64,000 bases of DNA from Pollutimonas bauzanensis_A (GTDB taxonomy: Bacteria > Pseudomonadota > Gammaproteobacteria > Burkholderiales > Burkholderiaceae_B), in NCBI RefSeq assembly GCF_040393045.1, contig NZ_JBEBUX010000005.1:1-64000 (forward strand). The letters run 5' to 3'. The notes beneath the pieces were generated by a model. The model saw only the letters and a program-made list of their open reading frames with translations, was not told where the DNA came from and did not search any database. Numbering within the stretch: the first letter of the stretch is position 1; each line of letters starts with the position of its first letter. This document shows positions 50,819 to 60,226 of the stretch, one piece after another. A program made the position numbers and the translations under genes.

Positions 50819-51541
50819 ATGAATCAGTCTGCCGTTGCGCAAGGCGATATCGCCGCGTTGCCGCTCCCTATCGTGTCGCCGGCAACCGTACAGGTCGTCG
50901 GACGTGAACAGCCGTTCACCGTACGCCGTGTGTACTGCGTCGGTCGCAACTATATCGAGCACATCCGCGAAATGAAGGAAGGCGATGAACGCGACCCTCC
51001 CTTCTTCTTCCAAAAACCCACAGATTCCGTCGTGATCGACGGACAGGTGCCTTACCCGTTACTAACCGAGGACTTCCAGTTCGAGTTGGAGCTTGTCGTG
51101 GCAATCGGGCGCACACCCGACGCCGACCTTCAAGATCCCCTTGCTTCGGTATTGGGCTACGCCGTGGGCCTGGACATGACGCGGCGCGACCGTCAACGTG
51201 AGGCGTTTCGTGAGGGACGGCCATGGGAGGTGGGTAAATCATTCGATTGGTCAGCACCTTGCGGGGTGATCATGCCAGTAGAAACAGGGGGGCATGTACT
51301 CGAAGGCCCCCTAACCCTGGACGTCAACGGCGAACCGGCCCAACAGTCAGTACTCGAAAAAATGATCTGGAATGTCCCCGAAATCATTGTGCAACTGTCG
51401 CGCCAATATCGATTGATGCCAGGGGATCTGATCTACACAGGAACACCTGCCGGTGTTGGCGCCGTACAGGTAGGGGATAAATTGCGAGGGCGCATTGCCG
51501 ACCTTCCGGAACTGAACGTGACGATTATCGAAACACGTTAA
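50819..51541 (+). CDS. Fumarylacetoacetate hydrolase family protein (fumarylpyruvate hydrolase-like)
   Basis: A 240-residue FAH-fold enzyme. RRVYCVGRNYIEHIREMKEG is the characteristic start of the fold. Metal ligands lie in FQFELELVVAIGR (two Glu) and GYAVGLDMTRRDRQ (Asp), and MPGDLIYTGTPAGVGAVQVG completes the site. The ATG at 50819 follows AAAGGA. The short length is closest to fumarylpyruvate hydrolases of gentisate breakdown and to acylpyruvate hydrolases. No ring-cleavage dioxygenase is in the window. It lies between an AraC regulator and a Bug gene (31-bp gap). Confidence 0.9.
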   Translation: MNQSAVAQGDIAALPLPIVSPATVQVVGREQPFTVRRVYCVGRNYIEHIREMKEGDERDPPFFFQKPTDSVVIDGQVPYPLLTEDFQFELELVVAIGRTPDADLQDPLASVLGYAVGLDMTRRDRQREAFREGRPWEVGKSFDWSAPCGVIMPVETGGHVLEGPLTLDVNGEPAQQSVLEKMIWNVPEIIVQLSRQYRLMPGDLIYTGTPAGVGAVQVGDKLRGRIADLPELNVTIIETR

Positions 51542-51572
51542 TCCATACACCATCACCCAAAGGAGAGACAAA

Positions 51573-52553
51573 ATGAAAAAACGGACATTTCTTAACACGC
51601 TTGTATCTGCTTTACTGTTCAGTGGGCTCATCGGCAGCGCACAGGCAGCCACCGATTATCCTTCGCGCCCGGTCACGATCATCGTGCCCTTTGCCGCAGG
51701 CGGAGCCAGCGATCTATTAGCTCGGCAATTGGGCAAACAGCTCTCAATGAAATTAGGCCAGCCCTTTGTCATCGAGAACCGCGCCGGTGCCGGCGGTACT
51801 GTCGGAGCACGTTTGGCGAGCAGGGCCACCCCTGACGGCTATACGCTCGTGATGGGAACCAACGCATCGCACGCCATTGCCGCAACCACCCATCGCAACC
51901 TCAGCTACGACCCGCTAAAAGATTTCGACGCGATTTCTCTCGTGGCCAATGTGCCACAGGTCATGGTCGTTCATCCATCAGTACCAGTGTCTAACATCCC
52001 CGAACTGATCGAATATGCCAAGAGCAATCAAGGGCAATTGAATTTCAGTTCTGCAGGCATCGGCACGCCCGGGCACCTTGGCATGGAACTGTTCAAAATG
52101 CTGACTGGGGTCGAGATGGAACACGTGCCATTTCAAGGCGGAAATCCTGCACTGATCGCAGTGACGGGTGGTCAAGTCCAAGTGCTGGCTGACAATGTCA
52201 GTTCTGCATTGCCACAAGTGAAAGCTGGCAAAGTGAGGCCGATCGGCGTCACATCTGCCCACCGTTCAACGGCGCTACCGGATATACCAACCATTGCAGA
52301 GCAAGGGGTAACCGGCTTCGAATCAGGATCATGGTTTGCGCTGTTTGCCCCGGCCGGCACGCCTCCCGAAATTATCAGCAAACTCAATGCTGAGGTGGGA
52401 TTGGCTCTTAAAGATCCTGTTTCACACGAGACATTGTCGGCACAAGGGGCTGAACCCGCACCCGGCACCTCCGATGAACTACGTGAACTCATTCGAGACG
52501 ATATAAAAAAGTGGAGCGGCGTCGTCCAACGCATTGGCCTACAAGTGGACTGA
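51573..52553 (+). CDS. Bug/TctC substrate-binding protein paired with the FAH-family hydrolase
   Basis: A 326-residue periplasmic receptor. AAAGGAGAG precedes the ATG by 7 nt. The signal peptide runs TLVSALLFSGLIGSAQA, and the mature domain starts TDYPSRPVTIIVPFAAGGAS. RATPDGYTLVMGTNASHA and MEHVPFQGGNPALIAVTGGQ are conserved internal segments. It is the last gene of the AraC/FAH/Bug group and ends before a GC-rich hairpin. The ligand may be an aromatic acid or pyruvate derivative feeding the hydrolase. Confidence 0.94.
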   Translation: MKKRTFLNTLVSALLFSGLIGSAQAATDYPSRPVTIIVPFAAGGASDLLARQLGKQLSMKLGQPFVIENRAGAGGTVGARLASRATPDGYTLVMGTNASHAIAATTHRNLSYDPLKDFDAISLVANVPQVMVVHPSVPVSNIPELIEYAKSNQGQLNFSSAGIGTPGHLGMELFKMLTGVEMEHVPFQGGNPALIAVTGGQVQVLADNVSSALPQVKAGKVRPIGVTSAHRSTALPDIPTIAEQGVTGFESGSWFALFAPAGTPPEIISKLNAEVGLALKDPVSHETLSAQGAEPAPGTSDELRELIRDDIKKWSGVVQRIGLQVD

Positions 52554-52573
52554 GGAAGCCATAAAGTAAAAGC

Positions 52574-52607
52574 CCTGGCGGGCGCGCGCACTGCATGCCC
52601 GCCCAGG
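52574..52607 (+). terminator. GC-rich hairpin after the Bug gene
   Basis: CCTGGCGGGC and GCCCGCCCAGG pair with one bulged C around a 13-nt loop, starting 20 bp after the Bug stop codon. No T-run follows, so it is a possible factor-dependent or weak terminator ahead of mutS. A TACAAT at 52661-52666 could serve as the mutS -10 element. Confidence 0.4.
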
Positions 52608-52702
52608 ATCCGCCAAGTGTTCATTTCTGGAGTGCCGCCGACCGAATACTGGTAGTCCACTACAATAGGAGTCCTTGCAGACCGACAATATATTGATCGT
52701 TA

Positions 52703-55345
52703 ATGGAAAGACCAGATATCAGCACACACACACCGATGATGCAGCAGTATCTTCGCCTAAAAGAAGAAGCAGGTTCGCACCTGCTGTTCTACCGCATGGG
52801 CGATTTTTACGAAATGTTCTACAGCGATGCCGAACGCGGCGCGCGCGTGCTCAACCTGACGCTGACCAAGCGCGGTACATCCAACGGTGCACCCATCCCC
52901 ATGGCTGGCGTGCCTTTCCACGCGATGGAAGGCTATCTGGCTCGGTTGGTTGCACAAGGTATATCGGTCGCCATATGTGAACAGGTCGGCGATCCGGCAA
53001 CCAGCAAGGGACCGGTAGAGCGCAAGATCATGCGCATCGTGACGCCGGGCACACTGACCGACGAAGCGTTGTTGCCCACCAAGGCGGATCGCATGATCGC
53101 CGCCATCTGGAACGGGAAGATCAACAGAACAGAGCGTACAGGCCTGGCATGGATGAACCTGGCCAATGGCGAATTCAAAGTCAGCGAATGTTCGCCCGAC
53201 ATGATGGAAACCGAGCTGCACCGCATCGGCCCGGCCGAGCTGGTATGCGCGGAAAGCAGCCGCATCGGCCATAACACGGGCATCGCCATAAGCGCCATCC
53301 CCGACTGGCATTTCGAAGCCGACGGCGCGCACGATGTACTGCAAAAGCATTTTGCGGTGGATTCCCTGGCGAGCTTTGGCTTGTCTGACTTGCCGGTGGC
53401 AAGTTGCGCGGCCGGCGCCCTGCTGCGATATGTCAGCCGCACGCAAACGCAATCTTTGTCGCACATCCAGACCATACGCGTCGACCACGCGGGCGGCTAT
53501 GTCGTGCTGGATCCGGTTACCCGCAAAAACCTGGAACTGACCGAAACCATCAGCGGCGAAGATAGCCCTACGCTGTTTTCCACGCTGGATCATTGCGAAA
53601 CCCCCATGGGTAGCCGGCTGCTGCGCCGGTGGCTGCACCATCCGCTGCGCGACAATGCGCCTGTCCTGGCACGCCAGCAAGTCATCTCTGTGTTGTTATC
53701 GCCGCCGCCCAGCGGACAAGCCTTTAATGCCGAAGCACCGCTGGATACCTTGCGTCAGATGCTGGACCGCTACCCCGACCTGGAACGCATCGCCACGCGT
53801 ATTGCAATGCGTTCGGTTCGGCCGCGCGAACTGGCCAGCCTGCGTGAAGCTTTGGCGCTGTTGCCTGCGGTATCTGATCACTTAAAGCAATCCTTTCACG
53901 CTGAGTCGATTCTCGCTCCATTCATACAAGCCATCGATATCGACCCGAATATCGCGGGCCTGCTGCATCACGCTATCGATCCCGAACCTGCGTTAATGGT
54001 GCGCGAAGGCGGTGTGATTGCGCCTGGGTATGACGAAGAGCTGGACGAACTGCGGCGTCTTGCCAGCGACAGCGGTGAATTCCTGCTTGAGCTCGAAGCG
54101 CGCGAACGCCAGCGTACAGGCATTACCAACTTGCGTGTCGAGTTCAATCGAGTGCATGGGTTTTACATCGAAGTTTCACGCGGCCAGGCAGACAAAGTAC
54201 CCGCCGATTACCGCCGGCGCCAAACACTGAAAAACGTCGAACGCTACATCACCCCTGAATTGAAAACCTGGGAAGACAAAGTATTGTCTGCCAAGGACCG
54301 CAGCCTGACACGTGAAAAATATCTGTTCGAAATTCTGCTTGATGAGTTCGCACTGTATGCGCCTGCACTTTCGCAATGTGCCTCTGCCCTGGCTGAAATC
54401 GATGCCCTCGCCGCGCTGGCCAAGCATGCCCAATTGAATAACTGGATTGCACCGCAACTATCCGACAACAATGAAATCATCATTGAAGCGGGTCGCCACC
54501 CCGTCGTCGAGCACAGCATCGAGCGGTTCACGCCCAACGACTGCGAACTGGGTCCGCAACGGCGCATGTTGCTGATCACCGGCCCCAATATGGGCGGCAA
54601 GTCCACCTACATGCGGCAGATAGCGCTGATTGCCTTGCTGGCCAGGACAGGCAGCTTTGTTCCCGCCAACACGGCCAGCGTTGGCCAGATCGACAGGATA
54701 TTCACGCGTATCGGCGCTGCCGATGACTTGGCAGGCGGACGCTCCACCTTCATGATGGAAATGACAGAGGCCGCTGCGATCCTGTCTGCCAGCACGCCGC
54801 AAAGCCTGGTGCTGATGGATGAAATCGGCCGAGGCACATCCACCTATGATGGCTTGGCTTTAGCCTGGTCCATTGCTTATCGCCTGCTGACCCACAACCA
54901 GGCGCTTACTCTGTTTGCCACGCATTACTTTGAAATCACGCGCCTGCCCGCTGAAGCGCCGGCGGCGGCCAACGTCCATCTGGCCGCCGCTGAATCCCCC
55001 ACCGGAATCGTGTTCCTGCACGAAGTCCAGGCAGGGCCGGCCAGCCGCAGCTATGGGATCCAAGTAGCGCAACGCGCCGGCATACCCGCTGCAGTAATCC
55101 GCCACGCCAGCAAGGAGCTATCGCGGCTAGAGGCCCAAGGTGCGCCTACTCCCCAATTGGATTTATTTTCGGCAGGCGCCGAGACAGAATCCGACACGAT
55201 CGGCGATCTGTACCCGGATGCTGTCGATACCGACCAGGAAACCGAGTCGGCATTACAATCAGCGCTTGCCGCGATTGACCCCGACCAGCTCACGCCCCGT
55301 GAGGCTCTGGATGTGTTGTACCGTTTACGTAAAGAGCATTTATGA
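52703..55345 (+). CDS. mutS: DNA mismatch repair protein MutS
   Basis: An 880-residue mismatch recognition ATPase. The N-terminal mismatch-binding domain has FYRMGDFYEMFYSDAERGAR (the Phe-x-Glu mismatch wedge). The clamp and lever regions follow, then the ABC-type ATPase with Walker A LLITGPNMGGKSTYMRQI, TFMMEMTEAAAIL and Walker B SLVLMDEIGRGTSTYDGLAL, and the helix-turn-helix dimerisation part. Length is typical for proteobacterial MutS (about 850). It is coupled to the next gene by a 4-nt ATGA overlap. Confidence 0.98.
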   Translation: MERPDISTHTPMMQQYLRLKEEAGSHLLFYRMGDFYEMFYSDAERGARVLNLTLTKRGTSNGAPIPMAGVPFHAMEGYLARLVAQGISVAICEQVGDPATSKGPVERKIMRIVTPGTLTDEALLPTKADRMIAAIWNGKINRTERTGLAWMNLANGEFKVSECSPDMMETELHRIGPAELVCAESSRIGHNTGIAISAIPDWHFEADGAHDVLQKHFAVDSLASFGLSDLPVASCAAGALLRYVSRTQTQSLSHIQTIRVDHAGGYVVLDPVTRKNLELTETISGEDSPTLFSTLDHCETPMGSRLLRRWLHHPLRDNAPVLARQQVISVLLSPPPSGQAFNAEAPLDTLRQMLDRYPDLERIATRIAMRSVRPRELASLREALALLPAVSDHLKQSFHAESILAPFIQAIDIDPNIAGLLHHAIDPEPALMVREGGVIAPGYDEELDELRRLASDSGEFLLELEARERQRTGITNLRVEFNRVHGFYIEVSRGQADKVPADYRRRQTLKNVERYITPELKTWEDKVLSAKDRSLTREKYLFEILLDEFALYAPALSQCASALAEIDALAALAKHAQLNNWIAPQLSDNNEIIIEAGRHPVVEHSIERFTPNDCELGPQRRMLLITGPNMGGKSTYMRQIALIALLARTGSFVPANTASVGQIDRIFTRIGAADDLAGGRSTFMMEMTEAAAILSASTPQSLVLMDEIGRGTSTYDGLALAWSIAYRLLTHNQALTLFATHYFEITRLPAEAPAAANVHLAAAESPTGIVFLHEVQAGPASRSYGIQVAQRAGIPAAVIRHASKELSRLEAQGAPTPQLDLFSAGAETESDTIGDLYPDAVDTDQETESALQSALAAIDPDQLTPREALDVLYRLRKEHL

Positions 55346-56526
55346 AGATCGATCAGCCCCTCACTTTGTTGGGCGGCATCTCGCCTCAGCACTTCATGCG
55401 CGAGTATTGGCAGCGCAAGCCTTTATTAATACGCCAGGCCATCCCGGGGTTCAAGCCATCGCTATCCATTGCCAACATCAAGCAACTGGTCAAGCGTGAA
55501 GAAGTCGAGTCGCGCCTAATATGGCAAGATGAAAACGGCTGGAACATGAAGACCGGCCCTTTCGATCGCCTCCCTGCCGCCAGCAAGCCAAACTGGTCGC
55601 TGTTGGCGCAAAGCGTAGACTTGCACGATGATGCGACCGCAGCGCTGATGCGGCAATTTCGCTTCATATCCGACGCGCGGCTGGACGATGCCATGATCAG
55701 CATTGCCACCGACGGTGGCGGCGTAGGCCCCCACTTCGACAGCTACGACGTTTTTTTGCTGCAAGCCCACGGCCAGCGACGCTGGCGCATCAGCCAGCAA
55801 GAAGACCTGACACTCGAACCCGGCCTGCCACTGAAAATTCTTCAAAACTTTCAAGCTGAAGAAGAGTTCGTGCTGGAACCCGGCGATATGCTGTACCTGC
55901 CTCCCCATGCCGCACACGACGGCGTGGCAATAGGCAATTGCATGACCATTTCCATCGGCTTTCGCGCACCCACCCTGGCTACACTGGCCTGTGGCATGCT
56001 GGAAACAGCCAACGACCAGATTCTCGCCAACCTCGGCGATCTTGGCGGCTTGTATGCCAATCCCGTCATTCCAGGCCCGTCGCTATCCGCGACATTCAAG
56101 GATCCGGACACAGACGCCACCACCACACCGGCTGCACTGCCTGATACCTTGCTCAAGGCAACGGTCGACGCCATCGCCAAAGTCAAATTCGACAAGCACT
56201 TGGCGACCCGCTTCCTGGGCCAATGGCTAACCGACCTGCCGGCCAATGCGTATTTCGAGCCCGGCAACGAAGACCTCGATTTAACGGTGGCAATGCCGAC
56301 CACAGGCAAACTGGTACTGGATCGTTGCACCCGGCTGATGTATCGCGACAAGCAATTATTCATCAATGGCGAAGTCGCCCCTATCCCCGCATCATCCCGT
56401 TTGCGCCAATTGGCCGACGCACGCGAATTGCTGTGCGGAAGCGATAAGGCGACAAAACTGAAGCAAAAAGAGTTACGAATGTTGAATGAATGGCAGTTGG
56501 AAGGATGGCTGCACCATATCGACTAA
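55342..56526 (+). CDS. roxA: JmjC/cupin ribosomal oxygenase (RoxA/YcfD-like)
   Basis: A 394-residue iron- and 2-oxoglutarate-dependent hydroxylase. In E. coli the homologue YcfD hydroxylates an arginine of ribosomal protein uL16. Metal ligands are His and Asp in GVGPHFDSYDVFLLQAHGQR and a His in LPPHAAHDGVAIGNCMTISI; the N-terminus HFMREYWQRKPLLIRQAIPG is typical. The C-terminal winged-helix part ends MLNEWQLEGWLHHID. It starts within the mutS stop codon, so the two are co-translated. Confidence 0.92.
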   Translation: MKIDQPLTLLGGISPQHFMREYWQRKPLLIRQAIPGFKPSLSIANIKQLVKREEVESRLIWQDENGWNMKTGPFDRLPAASKPNWSLLAQSVDLHDDATAALMRQFRFISDARLDDAMISIATDGGGVGPHFDSYDVFLLQAHGQRRWRISQQEDLTLEPGLPLKILQNFQAEEEFVLEPGDMLYLPPHAAHDGVAIGNCMTISIGFRAPTLATLACGMLETANDQILANLGDLGGLYANPVIPGPSLSATFKDPDTDATTTPAALPDTLLKATVDAIAKVKFDKHLATRFLGQWLTDLPANAYFEPGNEDLDLTVAMPTTGKLVLDRCTRLMYRDKQLFINGEVAPIPASSRLRQLADARELLCGSDKATKLKQKELRMLNEWQLEGWLHHID

Positions 56527-56715
56527 AGCGCTAAAAAACCAAAAATCGAAATGAACGTAAGCACAAAATAAAAAAATATTGAGATAAAAGACTGAAATCC
56601 ATATAACTCATTCACTGCATAAGCTTATAAGTAATTAAGAAATAAGAAGCTTATCGTTCGTCCCAGCCAGCAAGCTACTTAGAATGGTCCAATCCTGAAC
56701 CATATTGAGTACGCA
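56527..56715 (+). promoter_or_regulatory. AT-rich leader of the cysJIG operon, candidate CysB region
   Basis: A 189-bp gap upstream of cysJ, strongly AT-rich. ATAAGCTTAT (56619-56628) is a perfect 10-bp palindrome, and AAGCTTAT recurs at 56647-56654 after GTAATTAAGAAATAAG. CysB, the LysR-type activator of sulfur assimilation, binds degenerate AT-rich sites of this sort upstream of cys promoters. The repeats are seen; the CysB assignment is inferred from position. Confidence 0.45.
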
Positions 56716-58509
56716 ATGCTGGCACCTTCCTACTTGCCCGAATCCAAACACAAGCTGCTTACCGAGCTCACAGACGGCCTGGAATCCAATGCCTTAAGCT
56801 GGCTATCCGGATACTTCGCGGGCGTTGAACAAGGTAGACAAGGCCAGCGCAGCGCCCCGCCGGCCATCAGCGCGGTTGCGGCTCCCAGCACTGCCAAACA
56901 GCTGACCATCGTGTACGGCAGCCAAACCGGCAACGCCAAACGCATTGCCGAAACACTGGCGGAACGGATCACGACGCTAGGCCTGAACGCACGCCTGGTG
57001 CGCGCCGACCGATACACCACGCGCGAACTCAAAGACGAGCATCTGCTGTATATCGTCATGAGCACCCAGGGTGAGGGCGACCCGCCCGATGATTCCCTGG
57101 CCTTCGTCGAATTTCTGAACAGCCGCCGCGCACCCAAGCTTCCGCAGTTGAAATATGCCGTCCTTGGGTTGGGTGATTCAAGCTATCCATTGTTTTGCGG
57201 CATCGCCCAAACTATCGATACGCGGCTGGCAGAACTAGGCGCCCAACGGATCCATGATTTGGGTACGGCCGACCTGGACATTGAAACTGTTGCCCTGCCC
57301 TGGCAGGACGCCACAGTCGCGCTGGCTCAGAAAACACTGAAACAAGCCGATGTCCCTAGCGCCAGCGTCACGCCCCTGCATCCCAAAGCCGCCAAAGTTT
57401 CCCGCGACCAACCTTTTCTGGCCGAGTTGTTGCTGAATCAACCTGTCACAGGCCGTGGCAGCGATAAAGACGTGCGGCACCTTGAAATTTCGCTGGAAGG
57501 CAGCCAACTGAGCTACCAGCCAGGCGACGCGCTAGGTGTATGGCCTCGTCAATCGGCCGCGCTGGTTGACGCCATCATTGCCGAGTTGAAACTGGATGGG
57601 GACGAAGTCATAGAGATCAACAAGGTAACGCACAGCGTGAAAGAGTGGTTGACTCATCATCGCGAGCTGACCCAACTGACCAAGCCCTTCTTGATCGCCC
57701 ATGCGGAACTGGCAGCCAGCGACGCCCTGAAAGCGCTATTACACGCTGATGCCATCGACACGCTGAAAGATTTCCTGGGATCACGGCAACTCATAGACGT
57801 GCTCAAAACCTATCCCGCCAAATGGACAGCGCCAAATTTGGTCAAGACGTTGCGGCCCTTGACCCCACGGATGTATTCCATTGCCTCTAGCCAGAGCACT
57901 GTCGAGTCCGAAGTCCACCTGACATTGGCCAATGTTGCCTACGAGTACGAAGGTGAAGACCGTTGGGGTGTAACGTCCAACTTCCTGAGCCAGCTTGCCG
58001 AGGGCGATAAATTACCCATTTTCATCGAAGAAAATACACGCTTCCGCTTGCCTGCCGACAACTCGCGCGACGTGATCATGGTCGGTCCAGGCACCGGAAT
58101 AGCGCCATTTCGCGCCTTTGTCCAGGAACGCAGCGTCAACGACGCCACCGGCCGCAACTGGCTCTTCTTTGGCAATCCGCATTTTTCTTCCGATTTTTTA
58201 TATCAAACCGAATGGCAACGCGCCTTGCAAGACGGCGATCTCAACCGGCTGGATCTCGCTTTTTCTCGCGACCAGGCCGACAAAGTCTACGTACAGCATA
58301 AATTGCTTGAGCAGGCCGCCGACGTATATGATTGGCTTCAAGGCGGTGCGCATCTGTATGTATGCGGCGACGCCACACGCATGGCCAAGGATGTACACCA
58401 GGCGCTGCTGCGCATTGCGCAAGACGAGGGCGGCCTGGATGAAACCCAGGCCAAGGAATGGCTGGATGATTTGGCTGCACAAGGCCGCTATGCCCGCGAC
58501 GTTTACTAA
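56716..58509 (+). CDS. cysJ: Sulfite reductase (NADPH) flavoprotein alpha-component
   Basis: A 597-residue diflavin reductase, the size of E. coli CysJ (599). The FMN domain (about residues 60 to 205) has LTIVYGSQTGNAKRIAETLA and YIVMSTQGEGDPPDDSLAFV. The FAD domain has RMYSIASSQSTVESEVHLTL and WGVTSNFLSQLAEGD. The NADPH domain has MVGPGTGIAPFRAFVQER and ends GRYARDVY. It passes electrons from NADPH through FAD and FMN to the CysI hemoprotein encoded 11 bp downstream. Its presence shows an NADPH-type assimilatory sulfite reductase. Confidence 0.96.
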   Translation: MLAPSYLPESKHKLLTELTDGLESNALSWLSGYFAGVEQGRQGQRSAPPAISAVAAPSTAKQLTIVYGSQTGNAKRIAETLAERITTLGLNARLVRADRYTTRELKDEHLLYIVMSTQGEGDPPDDSLAFVEFLNSRRAPKLPQLKYAVLGLGDSSYPLFCGIAQTIDTRLAELGAQRIHDLGTADLDIETVALPWQDATVALAQKTLKQADVPSASVTPLHPKAAKVSRDQPFLAELLLNQPVTGRGSDKDVRHLEISLEGSQLSYQPGDALGVWPRQSAALVDAIIAELKLDGDEVIEINKVTHSVKEWLTHHRELTQLTKPFLIAHAELAASDALKALLHADAIDTLKDFLGSRQLIDVLKTYPAKWTAPNLVKTLRPLTPRMYSIASSQSTVESEVHLTLANVAYEYEGEDRWGVTSNFLSQLAEGDKLPIFIEENTRFRLPADNSRDVIMVGPGTGIAPFRAFVQERSVNDATGRNWLFFGNPHFSSDFLYQTEWQRALQDGDLNRLDLAFSRDQADKVYVQHKLLEQAADVYDWLQGGAHLYVCGDATRMAKDVHQALLRIAQDEGGLDETQAKEWLDDLAAQGRYARDVY

Positions 58510-58520
58510 TCAGGATTTTC

Positions 58521-60221
58521 ATGAGCACTACCCTCTCGCACCTTGAACAGGTCAAAGCAGATAGCCGCCATTTGCGCGGCACCATCGAAGCAGGCTTGAA
58601 TGATCCTGTAACCGGCGCGATCAGCGACGACGACAACAAACTGCTTAAATTCCATGGCAGCTACCAGCAGGACGACCGCGATATCCGTGACGAACGGCGC
58701 AAGCAAAAGCTGGAGCCGGCCTACTCATTCATGATTCGCGCCCGCCTTCCCGGCGGCGTCATTACGCCTGCCCAATGGCTGGCCTTCGACGACCTGGCAT
58801 CGACCTATGCGGGCCGGGGTTTGCGCATTACCACGCGGCAAACCTTCCAATGGCATGGCGTCATCAAGCGCGAACTGAAAGCCACGATGCAAGCCATACA
58901 CAATGCCATGGCAACCACCATCGCCGCCTGTGGCGACGTCAATCGCCAGGTTGTCAGCTCCGTCAACCCCCTGCTTTCCAGCCAGCACAAGCTAGTGCAG
59001 GAATGGACCCAGAAGCTGTCTGACCATTTCATACCCCGTACCCGGGCTTATCACGAGATATGGCTCGACGGCGAAAAGATCACGGATGAGCCCGAAGAAG
59101 AGCCTATTTACGGCGACACCTACTTGCCCCGTAAATTCAAAATGGGCATCGCCATTCCCCCAACCAACGATGCTGACGTGTTTGCGCAGGATCTGGGCCT
59201 GATCGCCATTATCGAAAACGGTCTGTTGCAAGGCTTTAACGTCGCCATCGGCGGCGGCATGGGCGCCACGCACGGCGACGACACCACCTACGCCCGCCTG
59301 GGCAGCCTGATAGGGTTTGTTCCGCCAGAACAGCTTATTCGCGTAGCCGAAGGTGTCGTCACCTTGCAACGCGATTACGGAAATCGCGAACAACGCCAGC
59401 ACGCCCGCCTGAAGTACACGCTGGATCATCGCGGCCTGGACTGGTTCAAGGCCCAGCTCGAAGAACGCATCGGCTTCACATTGCAGCCAGTACGCCCTTA
59501 CCACTTCGACCAGAATGGCGACCGCTATGGCTGGTCCCAAGGCGAAGATGGCCAGTGGCATCTTGGCTTGTACATCGAGTCGGGAAGGCTGTGGGACCAT
59601 GAAGGCAGCTTGCAACAAACCGGCGTGCGTGAAATTGCCAAGATACTTAAAGGCGAGTTCCGTCTAACCTGTAACCAGAATCTTGTCATCTCCAATGTTG
59701 CCACGGAAGACCGGGCTCAAATTGATGAATTGGTAGCCCGCTACGGCCTTGACGGCTATATCAATCAAAGCGGCATACGACGCCACAGCATTTCCTGTGT
59801 TGCCCTGCCCACTTGCGGCCTGGCCATGGCCGAAAGCGAACGCTACGCGCCCATTCTGCTGCCCAAGCTGGAAGCGCTGCTGGCTAAACACGGCTTAACC
59901 GACGCCCCTATTCTGCTGCGTCTTTCGGGATGTCCTAATGGCTGCTCTCGTCCCTATCTAGGGGAAATCGCCTTGGTGGGACGAGCTCTGGGCCGCTACG
60001 ACCTGCGCCTGGGGGCTGACTTTACAGGCGAACGATTGAATATCTCGTATCGCGAAAATATTGCCGAACCAGAGATACTCAGCACGCTGGATGGCTTGTT
60101 TGATGCTTATGCCAAGAATCGCCAGACGGATGAAAAATTCGGAGACTATCTTGTACGCAGCAAAACCATACCTGCTCCGTCACAACGCCTGATACCTATT
60201 GTTCTTGATAGCGTCACCTGA
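58521..60221 (+). CDS. cysI: Sulfite reductase (NADPH) hemoprotein beta-component
   Basis: A 566-residue siroheme and iron-sulfur enzyme reducing sulfite to sulfide. The four cluster cysteines lie in VALPTCGLAMAESERY and LLRLSGCPNGCSRPYLGEIA. RLPGGVITPAQWLAFDDLA and GRGLRITTRQTFQWHGVIK are typical substrate/siroheme-binding segments. Length matches E. coli CysI (570). It is followed 5 bp later by cysG, which makes its siroheme. Confidence 0.97.
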   Translation: MSTTLSHLEQVKADSRHLRGTIEAGLNDPVTGAISDDDNKLLKFHGSYQQDDRDIRDERRKQKLEPAYSFMIRARLPGGVITPAQWLAFDDLASTYAGRGLRITTRQTFQWHGVIKRELKATMQAIHNAMATTIAACGDVNRQVVSSVNPLLSSQHKLVQEWTQKLSDHFIPRTRAYHEIWLDGEKITDEPEEEPIYGDTYLPRKFKMGIAIPPTNDADVFAQDLGLIAIIENGLLQGFNVAIGGGMGATHGDDTTYARLGSLIGFVPPEQLIRVAEGVVTLQRDYGNREQRQHARLKYTLDHRGLDWFKAQLEERIGFTLQPVRPYHFDQNGDRYGWSQGEDGQWHLGLYIESGRLWDHEGSLQQTGVREIAKILKGEFRLTCNQNLVISNVATEDRAQIDELVARYGLDGYINQSGIRRHSISCVALPTCGLAMAESERYAPILLPKLEALLAKHGLTDAPILLRLSGCPNGCSRPYLGEIALVGRALGRYDLRLGADFTGERLNISYRENIAEPEILSTLDGLFDAYAKNRQTDEKFGDYLVRSKTIPAPSQRLIPIVLDSVT

Positions 60222-60226
60222 ATCCG

